From: Deinococcus aerius
Lineage (GTDB): Bacteria > Deinococcota > Deinococci > Deinococcales > Deinococcaceae
NCBI RefSeq assembly: GCF_002897375.1
Contig: NZ_BFAG01000002.1
Coordinates: 1 to 64,000 of the forward strand
DNA: 64,000 nucleotides
Direction of reading: 5' to 3'
Shown: one piece after another, positions 55,106 to 64,000 of the stretch
Layout of the letters: every line of letters begins with the position of its first letter
Position numbering within the stretch: the first letter of the stretch is position 1
Program-made: the position numbers and the translations under genes
Notes under the pieces: model-generated
The model's input: only the letters and a program-made list of their open reading frames with translations
The model's database searches: none
Told to the model about the DNA's origin: nothing

Positions 55106-56263
55106 GTGGACCCCTTGACCACCCCCGCGACCGGCGAGCCTGGCGATCCGCCGCAGGTGCCCGGGCAGGCAAGCCCGGGCGAGACGTCGACCGGGGCGAC
55201 GACCGCGCCGGACACGCGCCCCGCCCGGATGGTCGAACTCGACGTGTACCGCGGCGTGACCATCCTCGCGGTGGTGCTGCACCACCTGACGGGTCTGGCG
55301 ATCCGTCACGCGGCGGCGGGCTCGCTGCTCGGCGGGGGCCTGATGGTCCTCAACCGCGGCACGCACTTCGTGGTGCCGGCGTTCCTGTTCCTCACGGCCC
55401 TGGTCCTCACCCGGTCCGCCCTGCGCCGCTTCCACCTCGGCGCCTATGTCCGGTCGCGCGTCCAGAAGGTGCTGGTGCCGTACCTCTTCTGGACCGCTGC
55501 CTACGTCGGCTTCCGGGTGTTCACGGCCCAGGACCCGCCGGCGGTCCTCGGGGACCCGGACCGCTGGCGGGTCTGGCTCCAGTACGGGAAAGGGTACTTT
55601 CACCTGTACTTCCTCCTGATCGCCCTGCAGTTCTCCCTGATCCTGCCCCTCCTGCTGCCCCTCTTCCGCCGGAGGCCGCGCTTCCGGTGGGTGCTGGTCG
55701 GTGCCGTCGCGCTGCAACTGCTCGTGTACCTGCTCAACCGTTCGGGCGTGCTCCACTTCCGCTTCCCGGCCACGATGGTCCTGTGGTACCTGCCGGTGCT
55801 CGGGCTGGGCATGGCCTTCGGGTCGAGTGACGTCCCCTTCGGGCGCTTCTGGCACCGCTGGCGCCTCTGGATCGTCGCGGCCACGCTCCTCACCTTCGCC
55901 TGGTACGTGCCCCTGTCCGTGGCCCTGCTCCAGAGGGTCCCGGTGAGTTCCGCGGCGTACAGCCTCGCCAACTGGTCCTACACGACGGCCGCCTCGCTGG
56001 CCCTCCTGGGGCTCGCCCAGGTCCTCACCCGGGCCCCGGCCCGGCTGGTGAGGGTGCTCACCTCCCTGGGCACGGTGAGCCTGCAGGTGTACCTGCTGCA
56101 CCCGGCCGTCCTGCTGTTCCTGGAACGCCGGGGGTTTCCGGGAGACCCGGCCCGGTTCGTGCTCGTGCTCGCGGCGTACGGGGCCGTGGCCCTGGCCGTG
56201 CCGCTCGCCGTGGCCCGCCTCCTGGCCGGGACGCGGGTGGCGCGGTGGGTCTTTGGCCGTTGA
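55106..56263 (+). CDS. Acyltransferase 3 family membrane protein
   Basis: A 385-residue protein with about ten membrane helices. The family core is clear: ARMVELDVYRGVTILAVVLHH at the first helix (the R and HH expected for acyl transfer), then FVVPAFLFLTALVL and VQKVLVPYLFWTAAYVGF. Such proteins O-acylate sugars or lipids of the envelope. The first 45 residues are Pro/Thr-rich and cytoplasmic. The start is GTG at 55106 or possibly further in; no strong ribosome site is seen. Confidence 0.85.
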   Translation: MDPLTTPATGEPGDPPQVPGQASPGETSTGATTAPDTRPARMVELDVYRGVTILAVVLHHLTGLAIRHAAAGSLLGGGLMVLNRGTHFVVPAFLFLTALVLTRSALRRFHLGAYVRSRVQKVLVPYLFWTAAYVGFRVFTAQDPPAVLGDPDRWRVWLQYGKGYFHLYFLLIALQFSLILPLLLPLFRRRPRFRWVLVGAVALQLLVYLLNRSGVLHFRFPATMVLWYLPVLGLGMAFGSSDVPFGRFWHRWRLWIVAATLLTFAWYVPLSVALLQRVPVSSAAYSLANWSYTTAASLALLGLAQVLTRAPARLVRVLTSLGTVSLQVYLLHPAVLLFLERRGFPGDPARFVLVLAAYGAVALAVPLAVARLLAGTRVARWVFGR

Positions 56264-56324
56264 CCCGCCGGGGCCGGGGCGAGCCCCAGGAGCGCCGCCC
56301 GGAAGGCCCGTGTCCAGGACTGGC

Positions 56325-56356
56325 TTTACACGACCTGAACAAGGGCCGGGTAGGGT
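56325..56356 (+). promoter_or_regulatory. Direct-repeat promoter module for the alpha/beta hydrolase gene
   Basis: TTTACA (56325-56330), five bases, TGAACA (56336-56341), nine bases, TAGGGT (56351-56356). The gene starts 82 bases downstream with its own ribosome site. Confidence 0.8.
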
Positions 56357-56438
56357 ACGGCGACCCGCCGCGCCACCGGGAGAGCCTGTCCGGCCCCTCC
56401 TCGCCGCCCCCCCTCGCCCCCGCGAAAGGTGACTGACC

Positions 56439-57404
56439 ATGCCCCACCCCTTGCGCCTCGCCCTGCTGCTCGCCGGCCTGAGTGCGGCCCCGGCCGCCCA
56501 GGCCCGGCTCACCCAGACGGAGAACGCTCCCCTTTCCATCGAGCGGATGCGGGCGCGCGCCTACCCCGGCAGCGCCCTCACCACCCGCCAGACGCTCCGC
56601 CCGGGCGCGGGGTATGAACGGCGCGTGGTGTCCTACCTCTCGGACGGGCTGCGCTTGGGCGCCCTGCTCACTGTTCCGAACGGCACGCCGCCCAAGGGGG
56701 GGTGGCCCGCCATCGTGTTCAACCACGGGTACATCCCTCCCCGGCAGTACCGGACCACCGAGCGGTACGTCGCCTACGTCGACGCCTTTGCCCGCGCCGG
56801 GTTCGTCGTCCTGAAGCCCGACTACCGGGGCCACGGCAGCTCCCAGGGTGAGCCCGCGGCGGCGGCCTACTGGTCGCCGGAGTACACCGTCGACGTGCTC
56901 AACGCCTTTTCCTCCCTCCAGAAGTTGGAGGGCGTGAACCCAAAGCGGATCGGCATGTGGGGGCACTCGATGGGCGGGCACATCACCCTGCGCGCCATGA
57001 CCATCAACCCCCAGATCAAGGCGGGCAACATCTGGGCGGGCGTCGTCGGGCCGTACGACGTGATCTTCCGGGACCTGCCCCGCTGGGGAAGCGGTTCGGG
57101 GGCCAATGATCCCCGGGCCCGCCTGCTCACGAGCTACGGGACACCCCAGCGCAACCCGGCCCTCTACCGGGCGATCTCCCCGAACGCCTTTCTCGCCGAC
57201 CTCAAGGGCCGGCCCCTCCAGCTTCACCACGGCACCGGGGACACCCACGTCCCCCTCAGCCTCTCCCAGGCGCTGGCGGCGGGCCTGAAGGCCGCGGGGC
57301 AGCCGTACACGTTCTTCACCTATCCCGGGGACGATCACAACCTCAGCCGGAACTTGCAGGTGGCCCTCAGGCGGTCGGTGGAGTTCTTCAAGAAGAGCCT
57401 GTAG
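56439..57404 (+). CDS. Exported alpha/beta hydrolase (prolyl-oligopeptidase/esterase type)
   Basis: A 321-residue protein with a signal peptide (LRLALLLAGLSAAPAAQA). The hydrolase domain has the oxyanion region IVFNHGYIPP, the nucleophile elbow GHSMGG (MWGHSMGGHI), an Asp in HHGTGDTHVP and the catalytic His in YPGDDHNLS. This Ser-Asp-His set fits S9-like peptidases and esterases that act outside the cell membrane. The ATG follows gaaaggtgactgacc. The substrate is unknown. Confidence 0.9.
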   Translation: MPHPLRLALLLAGLSAAPAAQARLTQTENAPLSIERMRARAYPGSALTTRQTLRPGAGYERRVVSYLSDGLRLGALLTVPNGTPPKGGWPAIVFNHGYIPPRQYRTTERYVAYVDAFARAGFVVLKPDYRGHGSSQGEPAAAAYWSPEYTVDVLNAFSSLQKLEGVNPKRIGMWGHSMGGHITLRAMTINPQIKAGNIWAGVVGPYDVIFRDLPRWGSGSGANDPRARLLTSYGTPQRNPALYRAISPNAFLADLKGRPLQLHHGTGDTHVPLSLSQALAAGLKAAGQPYTFFTYPGDDHNLSRNLQVALRRSVEFFKKSL

Positions 57405-57570
57405 GGCCCGGCGGCACAGCGGCGCCGTGTGCGTCGTCAGACTGGTTTCGGTCCGCCTGAAGCCTTGATTGGACACGCTCATCGCGGTGAAAGCGCTATC
57501 GGTCGCAGGGCACCCCGCCGCTTAAGGGTGTTCGGGTCGCAGGCGGACCAGGGCAGCTATCCTTCCCCGC

Positions 57571-58233
57571 ATGGCCCACCTGAAGTTGCTGGTGGTCGTG
57601 CCCCACCCGGACGACGAGACCTTCGGCTCCGGCGGCACCCTCCTGTCGTTCCTGGCCCGGGACGAAGCGTGCGGCGTGGTCACCCTTACGCTGGGCGAGG
57701 CGGGAAAAACCCTGGGCTTGTGCGGGACCCGGCAGGAACTCGCGGAACTCAGGCGCGCGGAGCTGGGGGCCTGTCTGCATGCCCTGGGACTGCTGACGCA
57801 TCCGGGCAGCGTCCACGAGCAGCACCACTACCCGGATGGAGAGGTAACGGCCCACCTGCCTGAAGTGACGGACGTGGTGCGTGGCGCCCTCGGCCGACAT
57901 CAGCCGGAGATCGTCCTGACCTTTCCACCCGATGGCCTCAACGGTCACGCGGACCATGTGGCGACGCATCAGGCGGTGAAGACCGTCTGGGACGAGCGGC
58001 CAGCCGGAACCCGGCCCACGCTCTGGTACTACGCCCTGAACCGGGAGTGGTTGGACCCCCCTTCTCCCCTGTACCTGCCGCCGAACCGCGTTCACGATGT
58101 GTCGGCGTTCCTCACCCAGAAACTGCGGGCCATGGGCTGCCACCGCTCGCAGGGGCTCACCCTGGCGAACACCCTGCGCCGCTTTCCCGAGCGGGTGACG
58201 CACGAGCCCTTCCATGAGGTCACCTCTCCCTAG
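57571..58233 (+). CDS. PIG-L family deacetylase
   Basis: A 220-residue zinc deacetylase with the signature VVVPHPDDETFGSGG (His and Asp ligands) and the second His motif NGHADHVATHQ. The family removes acetyl groups from GlcNAc conjugates. In Deinococcus one such enzyme (BshB) makes bacillithiol, and this could be that enzyme or a mycothiol-S-conjugate-like homologue. Its TAG stop overlaps the stop of the convergent MFS remnant by two bases. The role is inferred from family only. Confidence 0.88.
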   Translation: MAHLKLLVVVPHPDDETFGSGGTLLSFLARDEACGVVTLTLGEAGKTLGLCGTRQELAELRRAELGACLHALGLLTHPGSVHEQHHYPDGEVTAHLPEVTDVVRGALGRHQPEIVLTFPPDGLNGHADHVATHQAVKTVWDERPAGTRPTLWYYALNREWLDPPSPLYLPPNRVHDVSAFLTQKLRAMGCHRSQGLTLANTLRRFPERVTHEPFHEVTSP

Positions 58234-59073
58234 ACCTCGGCTTGGCCCAGCCGGGCTCCTCCCCGCTGTCCCCGGTGCAGGAGCCAGACGCTCACCAGCA
58301 CCAGCAGCGCGAGCAGTCCGCCCAGCAGGAAGGCCCGGCCGGCCAAGTGGGTGCCCAGGAAGCCCGCCACCGGATAGGCGAAGGCCCACCACAGGTGGCT
58401 CCACGCGAAGTGCGCTCCGTACACCCGGCCCTGCGCCGCGGCCTCGGTCCGCTCGGCCAGCAGGGTCTCGGTGGGCAGGTTCACCCAGTTCTGCCCCACC
58501 CCCGCCAGCAGCCAGAAGAGCACCAGGCCGCCAAGGGGCAGCAAGTCGCCGGGCAGCATGGCGAGGGAGGTCACCAGGGCTCCCAGGGTGATGAAGCGGG
58601 GCAGGGGGACGCGTCGCCCCACCGCCCCTACTGCCAGGGAGGCGAGCGTCGCGCCCAGCCCGTAGGCCGCCATCACCCAGCCGTACTGCGCCTCGCCCAG
58701 GTTCAGGCCGCCTTCGACACGAGTGATGGTCACCGTCAGGATCAGGGCCCCGGCGATGGCGGCCACCAGTTCCATCAGCAGGGCGAAGCGCACGGGCGGG
58801 TCGCGCCAGAGACGTTGTGTGTCGTCTCGCATGTCCGCAAGCTTGCTGCGTTCCACCGTCCCCTGCTCCGCGCGCAGAGCGGGCAGCATCAGGATCAGCC
58901 CCCCGCCAGCAGAAGGGACGGGGCGTCCAGGGCAAAGAGGGGTGACGCCAGCAGTGGCGCGAAAATGAACGCTAAGCCCAGAGCCGTGCCTTCGCCCAGG
59001 CTGACCCCTTCCGAACCCAAGACCCCTGACCGGCACCGGGGCCCCCGCTCAAGCACACCCCAAATGCTCACCC
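58230..59073 (-). pseudogene. Truncated, frameshifted MFS transporter
   Basis: The C-terminal half of an MFS protein is readable (VRFALLMELVAAIAGALIL, YGLGATLASLAVGAVGRR, GAHFAWSHLWWAFAYP). Upstream, near 58900-59073, the helices continue in another frame (GTALGLAFIFAPLLASPLFAL and LLLAGG). Joining them needs one more G in the run at about 58905. The first five or so helices are absent; the next gene begins instead. It is therefore both frameshifted and truncated. Confidence 0.75.
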
Positions 59074-59098
59074 GCGTCGAACCTGGGCATGGGGGCCG

Positions 59099-59329
59099 CT
59101 AGCGGGTGAAGTCCAGATGCACCTCCACCCGCTGCTCCCGGGGCACCACCCGCACGCTGTAGACGGTGGCCCGCCGCTCCACCGTCCCGTCCAGCAGCCG
59201 CACCACGTCGCCCATCGCGGGATACCAGTCGTCGAACACCAGGGAGACCACCGCCGTCCCGGGACCCGCCCGGCAGTACTCCCCCCGGAACTTTGTGCCG
59301 CCGCACTTCACCACAACCGGACCCTCCAT
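59099..59329 (-). CDS. Small unknown protein (76 residues)
   Basis: A soluble protein with a beta-rich pattern: VVVKCGGTKFRGEY, VVSLVFDDWYPAMGDVVRLLDG and VYSVRVVPREQRVEVHLDF. No known family. It lies 12 bases after the lipid kinase gene on the same strand, so it is probably in that operon. Confidence 0.6.
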   Translation of the reverse strand: MEGPVVVKCGGTKFRGEYCRAGPGTAVVSLVFDDWYPAMGDVVRLLDGTVERRATVYSVRVVPREQRVEVHLDFTR

Positions 59330-59341
59330 GTTCGCCCCCGC

Positions 59342-60232
59342 TCAGACCCGGCGCGCGTCGAAGTCGCCCGGAACGAGCACGGTCAGGGCGCGTGGCCTGA
59401 CCGCCAGGGTCAACTTGCCCGCCCGCCGCACCTCGCCGTCCACGCTGACCCAGGTGGGTCCCCCGCGACTCCTGACCGTCACCTGCCGCGCCGTGAACTG
59501 CTGCGCCCGTCCGCCCGCCGCCCAGCCCAGGCCCACCCGCAGCAGGCTCACGAGCCGCCCGTCCCCGAAGGCCAGCACGTCGAGCCGCCGGTCGGCCACC
59601 GACGCCCCCGGCGCGGCCCGCAGCGGCCCCGCGACGTACCGCCCGTTCGCCACCAGCAGTTGGTGGGTCCTCAGCCGCAGGTGCTCTGTCTCGCCCGTCA
59701 CGTCGAGGAGGAGCGGCCGGTGACGCCACAACACCTTCGCGCCCACCACCGGCCAGGCGAGGAGCCCCAGGCGGCGCTTGAGGTCGGGCGTCAGGGTGCG
59801 GGCGATTCCCGCCGACAGGCCCAGGGCCACGCTGTTGAGAAAGACCCGACCGTTCACCAGGCCCACGTCCACCTCGGCGCGGTGCCCGGCGGCGATGACC
59901 TGCACCGCCCCCGCCAGGTCGAGCGGCACGCCGACGCTGCGCGCGAAGGTGTTGCCGCTCCCCAGCGGGAGGACGCCCAGGGCCGTCCCCGTCCGGGTCA
60001 GGATTCCGGCGGCGTGCGAGAGGGTGCCGTCGCCCCCGCCGACGATCACCAGCGGCGCCCCCCGGGCGACCTCGGCGCGCAGCACCGCCTCGGCCTCCTC
60101 CGGGCTCTCGACGGCCCAGGGGGTCACGGCCACTCCCGCGTCCCCCAGCCGCGCCACCACCCCCGTGAACGCCTCGCGTCCGCGCCGCGAGCGGACATTC
60201 ACGATCAGCGTCACCCCGTCCCCCGCCGTCAT
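59342..60232 (-). CDS. Diacylglycerol/lipid kinase (YegS/DagK family)
   Basis: A 296-residue cytoplasmic kinase. It has VIVGGGDGTLSHA (nucleotide-binding GGGDGT), LPLGSGNTFARSVGVP and the later LLVANGRYVAGPLRAAP. The family phosphorylates diacylglycerol or related lipids with ATP and recycles lipid from envelope reactions. It is read on the minus strand after DedA (34-base gap) and before the 76-residue gene. Confidence 0.92.
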   Translation of the reverse strand: MTAGDGVTLIVNVRSRRGREAFTGVVARLGDAGVAVTPWAVESPEEAEAVLRAEVARGAPLVIVGGGDGTLSHAAGILTRTGTALGVLPLGSGNTFARSVGVPLDLAGAVQVIAAGHRAEVDVGLVNGRVFLNSVALGLSAGIARTLTPDLKRRLGLLAWPVVGAKVLWRHRPLLLDVTGETEHLRLRTHQLLVANGRYVAGPLRAAPGASVADRRLDVLAFGDGRLVSLLRVGLGWAAGGRAQQFTARQVTVRSRGGPTWVSVDGEVRRAGKLTLAVRPRALTVLVPGDFDARRV

Positions 60233-60266
60233 GGCCGCCCCAGCCGGGTGGCTGGCCGCGCCCCGT

Positions 60267-60881
60267 TCACCGCGCCGCCCGCCGCTCGGCCCGCCAGCGC
60301 ACGACGATGAACACCAGGACCGCCAGCACCAGCGTGCCCAGCACGACGGGTCCCAGCGGGCCGACGACCCGCTCCACCGCCGCGTAGTTCTCGCCCAGCA
60401 GGTATCCGGCCAGCGTCAGCAGCGCCGTCCAGACGGCCGTGCCCAGGGTGGTGAGCAGCAGGAAGAGCGGCAGCGGCATCCGGGCGAGGCCCGCCGGGAT
60501 GGAGATCAGCGAGCGCACCCCCGGCACGAGGCGCAGCAGCAGCACCGTCAGGGGGCCGCGCCGCGCGAACCAGGTGTCCGCCCGCTCCACGTCCGCAGGG
60601 CGCACCATAAGCAGCCGTTCGTACCTCTGTGCAAGACGGACCAGCCGGGGTTTGCCCAGGGCGAACCCGATCCAGTACAGGGGCAGCGCGCCCAGCACCG
60701 AGCCCAGCGTCCCGGCGAGGATCACGCCGGGCAGGCGGAGCGTTCCCCGGGACGCGCTGAAGCCCGCGAGCGGCATGATCAGCTCGGAGGGCAGGGGGGG
60801 AAAGATGTTCTCCAGGAACATCACCAGGACGATGCCGGGATACCCCAGTGCGTCCACCAGGGCCGTGATCCACCCGGTCAT
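60267..60881 (-). CDS. DedA family membrane protein
   Basis: A 204-residue protein with DedA/SNARE-associated signatures: VLVMFLENIFPPLPSELIMP (the E and P residues are conserved), LGALPLYWIGFALGK, and RLVPGVRSLISIPAGLARM (conserved R and G). The family acts as lipid-carrier flippases, including for undecaprenyl phosphate or phospholipid. The ATG at 60881 overlaps the upstream gene's stop as ATGA, which fixes the start. Confidence 0.92.
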   Translation of the reverse strand: MTGWITALVDALGYPGIVLVMFLENIFPPLPSELIMPLAGFSASRGTLRLPGVILAGTLGSVLGALPLYWIGFALGKPRLVRLAQRYERLLMVRPADVERADTWFARRGPLTVLLLRLVPGVRSLISIPAGLARMPLPLFLLLTTLGTAVWTALLTLAGYLLGENYAAVERVVGPLGPVVLGTLVLAVLVFIVVRWRAERRAAR

Positions 60882-61330
60882 GCGTTGCCTTTCGTGGGGA
60901 TGATGGACAGCTCGCCGCTGCGCTCCAGCACCGCGAACTCGATCTGGTCCAGGCGGCTGAGGCCATGCAGCTTGCGTGCGGCGGCCAGCACGTCCTCCCG
61001 GTCCACCCGGGCGCGGCGCATCAGGTCGGTCAGGCACTCGCCCCGTTCCACGATGACGAGCGGCATCCCTTCCAGCACCCGGTCCGCGCTCTTGAAGCGG
61101 CGGGTAAACAGCGACAATCCGACGTCCAGCGTGACCAGGGTCAGGATGAGAACGAAGGCGTTGGTCAGCGAGTAGTCGTTGCGGACGAGGGCGTTTTGCA
61201 CCGACTCGCTGATCACGAGGAGCAGCACCAGGTCGAAGGTGGTGATCTGTCCCAGGGTGCGCCTACCCGCGACGCGGAAGACGAGCAGCAGGAATCCGTA
61301 GATGGCGAGGGCATTCAGGGCAGGATTCAT
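60878..61330 (-). CDS. YetF/DUF421 family membrane protein
   Basis: A 150-residue protein: membrane helices (NALAIYGFLLLVFRVAG, DLVLLLVISESVQNALV) and a conserved cytoplasmic part (FTRRFKSADRVLEGMPLVIV, RARVDREDVLAAARKLHG, LDQIEFAVLERSGELSIIP). This matches DUF421/YetF. Function is not known with certainty; B. subtilis relatives support membrane homeostasis or spore processes. The ATG at 61330 follows aaggagtggt. Its stop overlaps the DedA start. Confidence 0.9.
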   Translation of the reverse strand: MNPALNALAIYGFLLLVFRVAGRRTLGQITTFDLVLLLVISESVQNALVRNDYSLTNAFVLILTLVTLDVGLSLFTRRFKSADRVLEGMPLVIVERGECLTDLMRRARVDREDVLAAARKLHGLSRLDQIEFAVLERSGELSIIPTKGNA

Positions 61331-61338
61331 ACCACTCC

Positions 61339-61821
61339 TTACGGCCAGATCCACTGGCGGAAGACGACCTGCGCCCCGTCCACGCTCAGCTTGCCGCGGC
61401 CCACGCCGGGCCGCTCGGGCTCCACGAACAGCGTGATCGGCAGCGGTCCCGGGCGCTCCGGTTGGAAGGTCAGGCTCAGCCCGTCCGGGCTGGAGGTCAT
61501 CGCGTCGGGCTGCGGCGTCACGGTCTGCACCTGCACGTCGTCCGCGTAATCCCGTGAGAGGGTGATCTTCACCTCCCGGCCCGGCACCTGAACGACCAGG
61601 CGCAGGGGTGACTGGTTCTCCACCCGGGCAAACCGCTGGTAAGCCAGCGTCACCTCCCCACCGGCCGTACGCTGGCCTTCGCTCAGTGGCCCGTCCCCGA
61701 ACAGCCCGAGGAACGCCGCCACGACCAGGAGCGCCATCACGACCCACCCCAGCCGTTGCCAGGTCCAGGAGCGGTACTGAAAGGCGAGGTCCTGCTCAAG
61801 CTGGAGGTCCGCGTGCTTCAT
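61339..61821 (-). CDS. Unknown single-span membrane protein
   Basis: A 160-residue protein with one membrane helix (about 27-42, VVMALLVVAAFLGLFG) and a beta-rich domain outside it (VTLAYQRFARVENQSPLRLVV, LPITLFVEPERPG). I know related sequences only as unknown proteins found with DUF421 genes. The ATG overlaps the ATPase stop (ATGA) and the next gene follows after eight bases, so it is in one operon with both. Confidence 0.65.
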   Translation of the reverse strand: MKHADLQLEQDLAFQYRSWTWQRLGWVVMALLVVAAFLGLFGDGPLSEGQRTAGGEVTLAYQRFARVENQSPLRLVVQVPGREVKITLSRDYADDVQVQTVTPQPDAMTSSPDGLSLTFQPERPGPLPITLFVEPERPGVGRGKLSVDGAQVVFRQWIWP

Positions 61822-64000
61822 GGGGTGCCCAGTGCCCGCGCGTGAGCGGTGCGTCCGGGCCGGATCAGGATGCCGAGCAGGGAGAAGGCCAGCGCGCCAA
61901 GCAGCGCCAGACCGATCACCCAGGCCCAGTCGGAAGAGGGAATGGGCACGGTCTTGAGCACCCGCTGTACCCCGGGCACGCTGACCGCGAGGGCACAGGT
62001 GACGACCACCGCCAGAGTCCAGAGCGTGATGACCCGGTTCGCAAAGAAGTTCTTCAGGGGAACCCGCCCCCGCTCACCCCGCATCACGAAGGCGAGGGTC
62101 GCGTGGCCGAGCAGCCAGGTCAGGAACGCCTCGGTCTGCGCGAGGGCGGCCGTCGCGCCCGGCACCAGGAACGTCACCCGCAGGTAGTTCGCCAGCACCA
62201 CCGCGAACAGGCACAGCCCGCCCAGCAAGAGGCCCCGCACCAGGGGCGCGTCGAGGAAGGGCTCTTGCGGATCACGGGGCGGGCGCTTCATCACGTCCGG
62301 CTCGGCCTTTTCGGTGGCAAAGCCCAGGGCGGCGTTCACGTCCATGAACAGTTCCAGCACGATGATCTGGATGGGCGCGAAGATCACCGGCAGGCCCAGC
62401 AGCACCGTCACCAGCGCCGCGAGGATCAAGGCGACCTTGATGGCGAGGTAGTAGCGGGTCCCCTTGCGGAGGTTGTCGTACAGCCGCCGCCCTTCCCGCA
62501 CCGCGGAGACCAGGGTGGCGAAGTTGTTGTCGGTCAGGACGACGGCCGCCGCCTCGCGGGCCACATCCGAGCCCCGCCCACCCATCGCCACGCCGACGTT
62601 GGCCTGCTTGAGGGCGGGGGCGTCGTTCACCCCGTCCCCGGTCATGGCGACGATCTCCCCCTGGCCTTGCAGCCGCTCGACCAGACGCAGCTTGTGTTCC
62701 GGCGTCACTCGGGCGAACACCGTGGCGATGCGGGCGGCGTCCTCCCAGCCCTGCGGGGTCAGCGTGTCGAGTTCCGCCCCCGTGACGACCCGCGACTCCG
62801 GCAGGCCCACCTCGCGGGCGATGGCCGCCGCCGTGACGGGGTGATCGCCGGTGATCATGATGACCCGGATTCCGGCCTCGCGCGCTTCCTGAACAGCGGT
62901 CCCCGCCTCCGGGCGAGGCGGATCACTCAGGCCGATCAGCCCGAGCAGGGTGAGGCCCCGCGTGGCGCCCGTGTGGTCGAGGGGCTGCGTGTCCACCGGC
63001 TTGCGGCCGACGGCGAGCACGCGCAGCCCCTGGGCGCCCATGTCCCCGGCGGTCTGTTGCCAGTGCGCCCGGTCGGTTCCCGGTGCCGCCCAATTCAGCA
63101 GGCTTTCCAGGGCACCCTTGGTGTAGGCCACCGCGACCTCGCCCTGCCGTTGCACGACCGTCACCGCCCGCGTCTCGGCGGTGAATGGAAAGGCCCGCAG
63201 GGGAGTCCAGGTGCCCGGCTGGGCCTCCACTTCCCGAAGCACCGCCTGATCCGTGGGATCGTCAGACCCTCGCTCGGTGGCGAGCCCGGCGGCCAGGCGC
63301 AGTTCCCACTCGCTGACCCTGGAGGCGGGCGCGAGCTGCCGGACAGTCATGACGTTCTGGGTGAGGGTGCCCGTCTTGTCGGTCGCCAGCACGGTGACGG
63401 CCCCCAGCGCCTCGGCGGCCTGAAGGCGTTTGACCAGGGCGCGCTGGCGGGCCAGGGTGAGCGCCCCGAAGCCCAGCACCAGGGTGATGATGATGGGCAT
63501 CTCCTCGGGGATGGTGGCGAACGCCAGGGTCATCCCGGTCAGCAGCATGGGTTTGACCGGCTGCCCCAGCAGGACGCCCAGCAGGGGAATCCCGATGCTG
63601 AACGCGAGGGCCACCTTGACCAGGGTGCCGCTGAGGGCCTTCATCGCCTTCTGGAGGGGCGTCTTGGGCTCGCGGGCCGCGTCCACCAGCCCGGTGATGC
63701 GCCCGATTTCCGTCTGTGTGCCGGTGGCGACCACCACGGCCCGGCCACTTCCCCGGGTGATCACGGTCCCGGCGTAAAGCATGTTGGAACGCTCGGCGAG
63801 CGGGGCGTCCGCGGGCAGAACGGCGTGGGCGTCCTTTTCCACCGGAACGGACTCCCCGGTCAGGGCGGACTCGTCGAGGGCGAGCGAGGAGCCTTCCAGC
63901 AGCCGCAGGTCCGCCGGGACCCGTTCCCCGGAGCGCAGCAGCACCACGTCCCCCGGCACGAGGTCGGCGGTGTCGATGCTGGTCTCCTGCCCACCCCGCA
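61818..64000 (-). CDS. Cation-transporting P-type ATPase (P2/P3-like), N-terminus outside window
   Basis: At least 727 residues; the frame is open to the window end. Motifs in order: LDESALTGESVPVEKD, FATIPEEMPIIITLVLGFG (a P2-type fourth helix), the phosphorylation site ATDKTGTLTQN, MITGDHPVTAAA and [20 protein letters not shown]. Six C-terminal helices follow (ending LGALAFSLLGILIRPG). It has neither CPx nor HMA domains, so it transports H+, Ca2+, Mg2+ or another hard cation rather than copper. It is the first gene of the minus-strand operon. Confidence 0.9.
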   Translation of the reverse strand, partial: RGGQETSIDTADLVPGDVVLLRSGERVPADLRLLEGSSLALDESALTGESVPVEKDAHAVLPADAPLAERSNMLYAGTVITRGSGRAVVVATGTQTEIGRITGLVDAAREPKTPLQKAMKALSGTLVKVALAFSIGIPLLGVLLGQPVKPMLLTGMTLAFATIPEEMPIIITLVLGFGALTLARQRALVKRLQAAEALGAVTVLATDKTGTLTQNVMTVRQLAPASRVSEWELRLAAGLATERGSDDPTDQAVLREVEAQPGTWTPLRAFPFTAETRAVTVVQRQGEVAVAYTKGALESLLNWAAPGTDRAHWQQTAGDMGAQGLRVLAVGRKPVDTQPLDHTGATRGLTLLGLIGLSDPPRPEAGTAVQEAREAGIRVIMITGDHPVTAAAIAREVGLPESRVVTGAELDTLTPQGWEDAARIATVFARVTPEHKLRLVERLQGQGEIVAMTGDGVNDAPALKQANVGVAMGGRGSDVAREAAAVVLTDNNFATLVSAVREGRRLYDNLRKGTRYYLAIKVALILAALVTVLLGLPVIFAPIQIIVLELFMDVNAALGFATEKAEPDVMKRPPRDPQEPFLDAPLVRGLLLGGLCLFAVVLANYLRVTFLVPGATAALAQTEAFLTWLLGHATLAFVMRGERGRVPLKNFFANRVITLWTLAVVVTCALAVSVPGVQRVLKTVPIPSSDWAWVIGLALLGALAFSLLGILIRPGRTAHARALGTP

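Overview
The window is very GC-rich and densely coded, and its gene content points to Deinococcus. Evidence for this is the C-H-H type CsoR (as in Thermus), a DUF4396-multicopper oxidase pair, phosphoketolase, DUF305 and four-helix copper proteins, and many genes whose -10 box (TANNNT) lies 5-7 bases before the start codon, the leaderless pattern common in Deinococcus. It could be chromosome or megaplasmid. I see no rRNA, tRNA, CRISPR array or intact insertion sequence.

Layout. 1-11.6 kb: 3' end of an archaeal-type GAPDH, a Rieske ferredoxin, DUF4396 and multicopper oxidase, phosphoketolase (minus), two-component system 1, a four-gene set typical of copper islands (CxxC-less HMA-like protein, DUF2933, ICMT-like methyltransferase, YVTN propeller), and a GH1 glycosidase. 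11.7-14.5 kb: CopB-like P1B ATPase with CPD in place of CPC/CPH. 14.8-19.5 kb: a helicase-nuclease converging on a restriction-endonuclease-like gene. 19.7-28.4 kb: Cys-rich copper protein and DUF305, an exported C39 protease, a BNR-repeat protein, csoR-copZ divergent from copA, and a tandem family of unknown proteins with a decayed third copy. 28.9-34.8 kb: a cell-wall amidase, a strongly structured intergenic region, and a 1221-aa protein ending in a PD-(D/E)XK nuclease. 34.9-39.9 kb: LysM-M23 peptidase, second DUF305, and an operon of lgt, a DUF3105 lipoprotein and two-component system 2. 39.9-43.5 kb: a three-gene operon with an HEVGH peptidase, then a decayed response regulator with an intact kinase. 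43.6-48.0 kb: lnt divergent from a Met-rich membrane peptide, a penicillin-binding protein and a second LysM-M23 peptidase. 48.2-53.1 kb: a nuclease-NACHT STAND protein. 53.4-58.2 kb: a second exported C39 protein, a redoxin, an acyltransferase, an alpha/beta hydrolase and a PIG-L deacetylase. 58.2-64 kb: a minus-strand run with an MFS remnant, lipid kinase, DedA, YetF/DUF421 and a P-type ATPase cut by the window end.

Two regulatory layers can be read from the DNA. CsoR-type G/C palindromes sit in three promoters (copZ-csoR, copA, and far upstream of copB). Separately, a direct-repeat promoter module, TTTACA-N5-TTTACA (or TGAACA)-N9-TANNNT, occurs at ten intergenic sites plus one weak one. 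It stands before copB, Csp-DUF305, both C39 proteins, a LysM-M23 peptidase, the second DUF305, the lgt operon, lnt, the Met-rich peptide/PBP and the alpha/beta hydrolase. Nearly all of these products are exported or membrane proteins. This looks like an envelope/copper-stress regulon read by an OmpR-type regulator. The best candidate is the regulator at 38179-38844, because its own operon starts with one of these boxes.

Four large solitary putative defence proteins (helicase-nuclease, restriction-like enzyme, 1221-aa nuclease protein, nuclease-NACHT) are interleaved with these loci, together with decayed genes, which suggests an accessory region.
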